From: a virus
Reading direction: 5' to 3' (one strand)
Virus record (IMG/VR): IMGVR_UViG_3300031658_000094
Coordinates: 1-26,821 of that record
DNA length: 26,821 nt
Both the position numbers and the translations under genes were made by a program. The notes beneath the pieces were generated by a model. The model did no database searches, was not told where the DNA came from, and worked only from the letters and a program-made list of their open reading frames with translations. Positions 21,982 to 26,821 of the stretch are shown here, in pieces (positions within the stretch are counted from its first letter, which is position 1; the number at the start of each line of letters is the position of its first letter).

Positions 21982-22012
21982 CTAAATTACAACAATAAAC
22001 CAGACTACCAAA
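21982..22012 (-). promoter_or_regulatory. Possible early promoter, Bacteroidota type
   Basis: On the minus strand TTTG (22009-22012) is followed after 19 bases by TAATTTAG (21982-21989), 7 of 8 to TAnnTTTG. The start codon is only 4 bases further, so use of this site would give a leaderless transcript. Confidence 0.3.
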
Positions 22013-22061
22013 TTATATTAACATAAATTTAATATCTTTTTATCTACTAGGTATAAAGCAT

Positions 22062-22087
22062 AAAAAAAGAGCCTATAATAGCTCTTT
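22062..22087 (-). terminator. Intrinsic terminator closing the late/lysis unit
   Basis: On the minus strand AAAGAGC, an 8-base loop and GCTCTTT form a perfect 7-bp stem, followed by TTTT after the stem's own T's. It lies in the 175-bp gap between the phosphoesterase and the first early gene, separating late from early transcription. Confidence 0.82.
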
Positions 22088-22107
22088 AATTTTGGTATAT
22101 GTTAGTA

Positions 22108-22150
22108 TTAAAAGTATTTAAAAGTACCTTAAAATGCTCTAAAATGAGTT
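22108..22150. repeat. Helically phased TTAAAA repeats
   Basis: TTAAAA begins at 22108, 22118 and 22129, and a CTAAAA variant at 22139, a spacing of 10-11 bp. Each is followed by GTA or TG. Phased A-tracts of this kind bend DNA; this could be part of a replication origin or regulatory site, but no function is shown. Confidence 0.55.
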
Positions 22151-22152
22151 TA

Positions 22153-22887
22153 CTAGAGAGGCATAGGCTCTAAAATAGGTAATTTACCATTATCCAGGAT
22201 AACCCCTACAGAAATTATAGGCTTTTTAGTAAAGTTTTTTGCATAGTTTGCGGCATAGCTATTAACATCAAAAGCAGCGCCTAGCTGCATACTCCATAAT
22301 AAGCTATCTTTATTAGCATGGTAGATAATACTAGTTTCTGTATGTATATGGCCCTGCACTATTTTGGTATTCCAGTTAATAGCTCTATTAATAGCTCCAT
22401 TCCTACCACTACTACCAGTACCATGCACATATAGTACGCCATCTATATTAAACTTATCTGCCCATACCCATCCTGGAGTACCTAATACCTCATTAAAATC
22501 CTTTAGCCAGGCATTAGATAAGCCAGAGGCTACTAACTTCCTGGATATAATAGCATCATGGTTACCTATACAAACTGTAGCCACTGGAAAAGCCTCCCAA
22601 AAGGGTTTTATCTGCTTAATAGCAAAAGCTAACTCATCTCCAGCACTTAGGCCATCTGGAGTAACTTCATGAAATGAGGAAAATGAGTTATCTAAACAAT
22701 CTCCAGTAAAATGCACCCTATTGCAGTTATATTTTTTATAGATATTCTTACAGTGCTGCAGAAATCCTGGCTCTATAAAAGGAGCGTGCAAATCTGGTAT
22801 CACTAATACCCTCCTATCCTCCTTACTCCTATTACTTTTAATTAACTCTGCCTCCTCTGGAGATAATCTATACTGTTTATTTCGCAT
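22153..22887 (-). CDS. Calcineurin-like metallophosphoesterase
   Basis: The 244-aa product has all the core metal-site motifs: PDLHAP (Asp32, His34), FTGDCLDN (Gly62-Asp63), IGNHD (Gly108-Asp111), VHG (His155) and QGHIHTE (Gly179, His180, His182). An N-terminal helical extension (1-25) precedes the domain. It is likely a phosphodiesterase or phosphatase; the substrate cannot be told (nucleic acid, nucleotide or signalling compound). It ends the late block next to lysis genes, and a TATATTTG promoter-like site sits only 5 bases before its start. Confidence 0.88.
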   Translation of the reverse strand: MRNKQYRLSPEEAELIKSNRSKEDRRVLVIPDLHAPFIEPGFLQHCKNIYKKYNCNRVHFTGDCLDNSFSSFHEVTPDGLSAGDELAFAIKQIKPFWEAFPVATVCIGNHDAIISRKLVASGLSNAWLKDFNEVLGTPGWVWADKFNIDGVLYVHGTGSSGRNGAINRAINWNTKIVQGHIHTETSIIYHANKDSLLWSMQLGAAFDVNSYAANYAKNFTKKPIISVGVILDNGKLPILEPMPL

Positions 22888-22892
22888 ATATA

Positions 22893-22900
22893 CAAATATA
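22893..22900 (-). promoter_or_regulatory. Possible promoter -7 element before the phosphoesterase gene
   Basis: TATATTTG on the minus strand is an exact TAnnTTTG match, ending 5 bases before ATG 22887. No -33 TTG was found, and the RNA would be nearly leaderless. Confidence 0.28.
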
Positions 22901-22953
22901 TTAATATACCCTAAATATATTAAGGTACTTATTAAATAAAATTAACAAATTAT

Positions 22954-23187
22954 TTACTTTCCTTTGTTAAAAGATAAAGCTATTAGAGGTAATACCGCTA
23001 TTAATGATAATATAAGAGCATTAGTAGTAATATCTCCTTTAGCGCTCATATCTGCAGCCGCTGCTATTACTAATACTCCAGAGATACTCCTCCTAGCAGA
23101 AAATTTACCAGTAGCAGTATGTTTAAATATTCCAGGTATAGAGCCTAGAGCATCTACTATAGCTTTTATAGGTAGTATTTTACTCAT
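22954..23187 (-). CDS. Small membrane protein (77 aa) of the lysis region
   Basis: A Lys/Arg-containing amphipathic N-terminus (SKILPIKAIVDALGSIPGIFKHTATGKFSARR) is followed by hydrophobic helices at about 36-46 and 56-72 (ALILSLIAVLPLIALSF), ending NKGK. The ATG overlaps the previous stop (ATGAGTAA). It is a holin or spanin-like accessory candidate by position and shape; no named family is certain. Confidence 0.65.
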   Translation of the reverse strand: MSKILPIKAIVDALGSIPGIFKHTATGKFSARRSISGVLVIAAAADMSAKGDITTNALILSLIAVLPLIALSFNKGK

Positions 23188-23332
23188 TATTAGGTACTAT
23201 AGCATCTATAATTTTATCTATATAGTTAAATATAGCATCATCCTTAACTCCTGGAGTTAATCTAACTACTATTTTAATTAAAGCTAATACTCCTATTAAT
23301 AGCTCTGCCCAGTTTTGTAAAATAAAATCCAT
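23180..23332 (-). CDS. Small membrane protein (50 aa) of the lysis region
   Basis: The frame runs ATG 23332 to TAA 23180-23182 and overlaps the next gene by 8 bases. Residues 3-22 form one membrane helix (ILQNWAELLIGVLALIKIVV), then RLTPGVKDDAIFNYIDKII, an amphipathic cytoplasmic part. It is coupled to the 77-aa membrane gene, so the two may work together in lysis. Confidence 0.66.
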   Translation of the reverse strand: MDFILQNWAELLIGVLALIKIVVRLTPGVKDDAIFNYIDKIIDAIVPNNE

Positions 23333-23343
23333 TTTTTTGTTAT

Positions 23344-23703
23344 TTAATTATATAGCCAGCATGCTGCAGGCTTGTTATTATCTATATCTATATGTAAAAA
23401 AGTCTTACCTATCCCTACTCTTACTATTGAATTTTTATAAATAGCTTTTAATAGCCTAGTCCTATCTCCAGAATTATTACAGTGCAAATCTACCGCTAAA
23501 CCTTTTAGGTGCGAACTGCCTACTCTACCGCCTACTACTGCATTATGTAGTACAGTCCTAAAGCCAGAATTAACACGCAAAGGGCCGCCAAACTCCTCCC
23601 TAATTTTGTCTAGTTTTGTTAATAGCTTACAACACATTTTAGAGCCACTACCTACCTCATCTGGGCTATCAAACTCATCTAAACTAAAGTATTTTAAATC
23701 CAT
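23344..23703 (-). CDS. Endolysin: M15-type D-Ala-D-Ala peptidase
   Basis: The 119-aa product is a compact peptidase M15 domain with zinc ligands in SSHLKGLAVDLHC (His65 and Asp72, the SxHxxGxAxD signature) and FLHIDID (His104). The preceding RVNSGFRTVLHNAVVGG segment matches the family's substrate loop. It cuts peptide bridges in peptidoglycan. There is no signal peptide, so a holin should be needed for release. Confidence 0.92.
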   Translation of the reverse strand: MDLKYFSLDEFDSPDEVGSGSKMCCKLLTKLDKIREEFGGPLRVNSGFRTVLHNAVVGGRVGSSHLKGLAVDLHCNNSGDRTRLLKAIYKNSIVRVGIGKTFLHIDIDNNKPAACWLYN

Positions 23704-23804
23704 TTTAAATCTATTTTAAGCAATTCTAAGCAACTTTATACCCTTTTAGGTATGCTAGTATCAAAACAAAAAGATAATTGATTACTAGGTTAAACGGGTA
23801 CACT

Positions 23805-23825
23805 AAAAAAGAAAGTTTTACTTTC
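23805..23825 (-). terminator. Terminator after the holin-like gene
   Basis: On the minus strand GAAAGT-AAA-ACTTTC is followed by six T. The stem includes the TAA stop codon of the holin-like gene. Confidence 0.75.
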
Positions 23826-24003
23826 CCTTGTTTTTGTTAATTTCTTTTCTATGGGCGTACCATTTATCTATGGTAAAAACTATAGATACAACTAATAAAA
23901 GTATCTTTAATCCTGCCTCTAATTCTGTAAATGATAAAGCTAAAGCAGTACTATTTACTGCAGCTACTTGGCCTATTTCGGCTAGTGTTTTTTCTATTGT
24001 CAT
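23818..24003 (-). CDS. Holin-like membrane protein (61 aa)
   Basis: After a polar N-terminus (MTIEKTLAEIGQVAAVNSTALALSFTE), one membrane helix (LKILLLVVSIVFTIDKWY, about 32-49) is followed by a basic tail (HRKEINKNKGK). This one-helix, basic-tail shape beside an M15 endolysin is typical of small holins in Bacteroidota phages. It has its own terminator. Confidence 0.68.
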   Translation of the reverse strand: MTIEKTLAEIGQVAAVNSTALALSFTELEAGLKILLLVVSIVFTIDKWYAHRKEINKNKGK

Positions 24004-24081
24004 TACTTTTATCTGTTTTTAAAAAGGCTTTTAATTTAGCCTCATTTTTAATTTTATTATATCTTTTTACTATTTTCACTA

Positions 24082-24585
24082 TTAATATAAATTCATATTA
24101 TTAGTATATTTTGTGGTAGATGGGCAAACATCAGAGCCACTACTTTGGTTATATTTAGGAAATAAAGCAGAGTTAAAGCAGAGGTAATCTATTAATCTAG
24201 CTCTATACCATTCTGCAGTATTTTTAATACTATCTTTTAAATCTCCTAACTCCTCTCTGGATAAAGATACTCCATTTTCTGAGGTTTTACTATATATATT
24301 ACCGTTCTCTATCTTATAAGCTAAAAAAGGTATAGCCTGGAGAGTAGCATAATGTACTAGTACGCTCTGTATATAATCATTTACTAGAGTTAAATTATTA
24401 CTAGCTAAAGTGCCTGCTATAATATGAGCCTGCAAATCCTCATATAAAGCAGTGCCTAGAGTACTCTCTATATAAATCCTCTGAGCATCCTTTAAATGAG
24501 GTAATATTAAACTAGGAGCTACATTACCAGCTATAGCATAGCTTTTTAATTTCTCCTCTGATACAAATAATGCAGTAGCTGCCAT
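24082..24585 (-). CDS. Head-tail connector protein, gp6/DUF6712-like
   Basis: The 167-aa protein is mostly helical: LFVSEEKLKSYAIAGN, then SLILPHLKDAQRIYIESTLGTALYEDLQAHI (read in pieces), VNDYIQSVLVHYATLQAIPFLAYKI, ENGVSLSREELGDLKDSIKNTAEWYRARLIDYL. This matches a family common next to portal genes in Bacteroidota phages that resembles head-tail adaptors. It follows the portal directly, supporting the call. Confidence 0.74.
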   Translation of the reverse strand: MAATALFVSEEKLKSYAIAGNVAPSLILPHLKDAQRIYIESTLGTALYEDLQAHIIAGTLASNNLTLVNDYIQSVLVHYATLQAIPFLAYKIENGNIYSKTSENGVSLSREELGDLKDSIKNTAEWYRARLIDYLCFNSALFPKYNQSSGSDVCPSTTKYTNNMNLY

Positions 24586-24601
24586 AATCTTTTAATTTTT
24601 C

Positions 24602-26557
24602 TTATTTATTTATAAATCCTTTATTAGGCATATCACTAGGCCTAACTGCCCAGTCAGTTTCTTTATTAGGTGCTGGCTTAAATCCTCTCCTCCTAGCCTC
24701 ACTAGTACCTATTACCTCATTATTAGAGCTAGGGCGCTGCCCTTTTTTCTGCACAAAAATAACTCTAAGCCATTTATGCTGGCACGCTCCACCGCCCTTA
24801 TAAAATTTATGTAAGTCCTTAGTACCCAGCTCTTTATCATAGCAATTATTAAGCCAGATAGAGTATGTATTTTTACCTTTAGCTCCCCATCCTGGATTAA
24901 CTGCCATCCTACTCATTTTTAATATATCTGATTTTCTATATACTAGCCCAGAGTTAGCTTTACCTACCATAAGCCTACAAAATTCTCTCTGAGGGCTCTG
25001 GCTACCAGAGTACCTATATCTTACTCTAAATTTATTACCTTTTTGCTCAGTTTGTTTACTAATACCATCCTGGTTACTAGGTTTATTAGGAGTAGGGCTA
25101 CCATCCTTTACATCCGCTAACTCTGTTTTGTTGTTTAATTGAGCCTCATAATCATCATCCTCTAGCTCATCAGTAGTATCCTCTATAGCTAATACCTCAT
25201 AATCTTTTAGTAAATCATCCTCCTGCTCTCCTAAGCCATCTAAAAGCCTATCTAGCTCATCTAAGCTAATATCTTTATTAAGTGATGTATTAGCATCAAC
25301 TACCTCCTCAGTAGCCTCTAAAGGCTCTAAACCGAGCTCTGCCCTTATCTCAGAGGTAGTCATAACTTTTTCTAGTATCTCAGTACCAAACTTATTAGCA
25401 AATGGTGCGACATCTTTAATTTTAAAAGGTATATTAATACCATTAATAGCAAAAACCTTACTAAGGGCCTTAACTATAATATCCTGGTAAGGTTGTATTA
25501 CACTCCTACTATATAACTCATAAGCCTCTAATAGCTCATTTTTACCTCCTAACTCTCCAGATGTTTTTACGCCCATTAAAGATGGAGATACTACCCTATG
25601 GCCAATCATTAAATTCTGTATAACTAACTCATTAAGAGCTAAATACTGAGCTGGCGCATCTGATAAAGCTAAATTTTGTATATCTGGAGTATTAATACCC
25701 TCATCTGTAAAGGTTAATACCATCTTTTTACCTCCTACTCCAGTCATTTTACGGTTTAAAGAGTTTTCTATCTCCTGCTGCTCCTCCTCTGTAGGCTGGC
25801 CATTATTAAAGTTAATCCAGGTAGTAGGGCTAAAGCCTCCAGTGATGTTATTGTAGTGATACTCAGACACTAAGCCATCAGTTAGTATCCAGTTAGTGCT
25901 GGCACTGTAGCTAGGCGCTCCATACAAATCTAAGCCTGGCGTATAATCTCTTACATAAAGTAACTGATTTGTAGCAGTTCTATCATAAGGATTAAATGCA
26001 GCTATAGGAGTAGGAGTATTTTCTTTACGCCTAGTATTAGCCCAGTCTGCAGATATATAGTACTCCTCTACTACTCCATTACTATTAGGTACTCCTATTC
26101 TTATTTTTTCTACTGCTACATGCGTAATACTTACTATACTTAGCTTATCCTTACTATAAATTATATTTAACGCTATAGCACCCTGGAGGTATAAGTCTTT
26201 ACCTATCTTACTTAATAACTCCTCTATACTTTCCTTAGAGTTTATATTTTTTAGGAGTAAATTTAACTTACTAGTAGCCTCTATATCTGCATTATCCTCT
26301 ATTAATATCCCTTTTCCTGCTATCATGGTACTAGCAGAATCTGTTATGGCTCTATGGGTAGCCGAGTTATTATACATAGAAATTAAAAACTGCGGATAGA
26401 GGTTAGCATAAGGCTTATCTATACCATAATTAATCCATCCATCTCCATTAGCCTCATAGGCCTTAGGAGTAATAACCTGGCTTAAATATACCTCTCTTAA
26501 AGGAGATACATAAGCGCCAGTATTAGCAGTTTTTTTAGTCTTTTTATTCTTAGCCAT
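24602..26557 (-). CDS. Portal protein with a C-terminal Cys/His domain
   Basis: The 651-aa product opens with a basic tail, then portal-type sequence: LYPQFLISMYNNSATHRAITDSASTMIAGKG (53-83, in pieces). A central helical/wing part includes YHYNNITGGFSPTTWINFNNGQP and LMIGHRVVSPSLMGVKTSGELGGKNELLEAYELYSRSVI (in pieces). After an acidic linker (about 425-475) a separate domain starts near residue 510: FRVRYRYSG, REFCRLM (Cys527), AVNPGWGAKG, Cys572 and ACQHKWLRVI (Cys592, His594). That domain is a separate gene or is fused to other head proteins in related phages (memory). One GANTC site, the only one seen, lies in this gene. Confidence 0.85.
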   Translation of the reverse strand: MAKNKKTKKTANTGAYVSPLREVYLSQVITPKAYEANGDGWINYGIDKPYANLYPQFLISMYNNSATHRAITDSASTMIAGKGILIEDNADIEATSKLNLLLKNINSKESIEELLSKIGKDLYLQGAIALNIIYSKDKLSIVSITHVAVEKIRIGVPNSNGVVEEYYISADWANTRRKENTPTPIAAFNPYDRTATNQLLYVRDYTPGLDLYGAPSYSASTNWILTDGLVSEYHYNNITGGFSPTTWINFNNGQPTEEEQQEIENSLNRKMTGVGGKKMVLTFTDEGINTPDIQNLALSDAPAQYLALNELVIQNLMIGHRVVSPSLMGVKTSGELGGKNELLEAYELYSRSVIQPYQDIIVKALSKVFAINGINIPFKIKDVAPFANKFGTEILEKVMTTSEIRAELGLEPLEATEEVVDANTSLNKDISLDELDRLLDGLGEQEDDLLKDYEVLAIEDTTDELEDDDYEAQLNNKTELADVKDGSPTPNKPSNQDGISKQTEQKGNKFRVRYRYSGSQSPQREFCRLMVGKANSGLVYRKSDILKMSRMAVNPGWGAKGKNTYSIWLNNCYDKELGTKDLHKFYKGGGACQHKWLRVIFVQKKGQRPSSNNEVIGTSEARRRGFKPAPNKETDWAVRPSDMPNKGFINK

Positions 26558-26574
26558 GATTTTTTATTTAATTT
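26552..26574. repeat. 23-bp start-region repeat shared with the tape measure gene
   Basis: The 23 bases around the portal start are identical to 5907-5929 around the tape measure start. Both give an A/T-only leader followed by ATGGCT. Confidence 0.85.
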
Positions 26575-26821
26575 TTAAGGTACATAGATAAAATTATTAG
26601 GAGTACCATCTTTTTGCTCTTTATATTCTACCTCATTAGTAGAGTTATATACTAGGGCTTTACCAGAGTTTACTAACTCTCCTACTATCTCATCATCTTT
26701 ATCTAAATTAGTTAGGCTATCCTGCAGGTATATACCATAACTATAGTATCCTAAATCAGTTAGTGCTAGCTCCTGCTTTAATCCACTAGCTATACCAGTA
26801 ATTTTAGCTATTATAGGTAAT
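26575..26821 (-). CDS. Neck-region structural protein, C-terminal part (split by contig ends)
   Basis: The stop TAA is at 26575-26577. Bases 26575-26646 encode the last 23 residues (ending FIYVP) of the 148-aa protein that begins at 375; the rest of this interval repeats its middle part (26647-26821 equals 1-175). It ends 17 bases before the portal start. Confidence 0.8.
   Translation of the reverse strand, partial: LPIIAKITGIASGLKQELALTDLGYYSYGIYLQDSLTNLDKDDEIVGELVNSGKALVYNSTNEVEYKEQKDGTPNNFIYVP
26647..26821. repeat. Right copy of the contig terminal direct repeat
   Basis: Identical to 1-175 except C26694 for T48. In the coding strand of the split gene the difference falls in the Asp-Asn-Glu region (GAT AAT GAG versus GAT GAT GAG), changing Asn to Asp. 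Confidence 0.93.

Noticed and set aside
23951-24079. A 42-codon frame starting with GTG at 24079, two bases after the connector stop
   Set aside because: It overlaps the holin-like gene by over 50 bases, uses a GTG start and ends in low-complexity Arg/Ser sequence. It could be real but is not supported well enough.
26337-26341. Stop codon reassignment as an explanation for unusual gene lengths
   Set aside because: TAA, TAG and TGA all appear as normal stops at coupled gene ends, and long genes run without internal stops under the standard code.
1-26821. Signs of lysogeny, CRISPR arrays, tRNA genes or toxin-antitoxin pairs
   Set aside because: No integrase, excisionase, CI-like repressor or spaced repeats were seen, and no cloverleaf was recognised in the short gaps. 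tRNA absence should be confirmed with a tRNA search tool.

Overview
The window looks like the complete genome of one small tailed phage, presented as a linear contig with overlapping ends. Bases 1-175 recur at 26647-26821 with one mismatch (T48 versus C26694), and one reading frame continues intact across the joint. The unique unit is therefore about 26,646 bp, circular or terminally redundant. G+C is about one third by eye. Every convincing gene lies on the minus strand, so transcription runs from high to low coordinates. The protein families are those of Bacteroidota (Flavobacteria/Bacteroidia) phages: XkdF-type protease, acidic scaffold, small HK97-like capsid protein, portal with a Cys/His tail domain. 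Starts are preceded by A-rich leaders rather than regular Shine-Dalgarno sites, and a few promoter-like sites match the Bacteroidota -7 form TAnnTTTG. The host species cannot be told from the sequence. No integrase, CI-like repressor, tRNA or CRISPR array was seen, which favours a strictly lytic phage.

Layout in transcription order. (1) Early/replication block, 21977 down to 14501: small unknown proteins, an ERF annealing protein, a DnaA-domain-IV-like protein, a winged-helix primosomal protein, a DnaB-type helicase, a RusA resolvase, an SSB-like protein with an acidic DDLPF tail, a sigma-factor-like protein, two Cys-rich small proteins, a DUF3310 protein and other small ORFs, mostly coupled by ATGA/TAATG overlaps. 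(2) A 138-bp intergenic region (14363-14500), then terminase small and large subunits. (3) Tail block: an assembly chaperone pair joined by a -1 frameshift on T9, tail-terminator and gp10-like proteins, two large structural proteins, a fibre-like protein, a 52-aa ORF and the tape measure. (4) Head block: XkdF protease, scaffold, major capsid protein, then a putative tail tube protein, three small neck-region proteins (the last crossing the contig ends), portal and connector. (5) Lysis block: holin-like protein, M15 peptidase, two more small membrane proteins and a metallophosphoesterase, ending at a terminator near 22062-22087.

The most unusual points are the non-canonical structural order (tail genes between terminase and head genes, portal at the end), an AT-rich motif repeated before five late genes in a phage that also encodes a sigma-like factor, the apparent total absence of GATC with only one GANTC, a 23-bp exact repeat linking a replication gene to a late intergenic gap, and helically phased A-tracts just upstream of the replication block.
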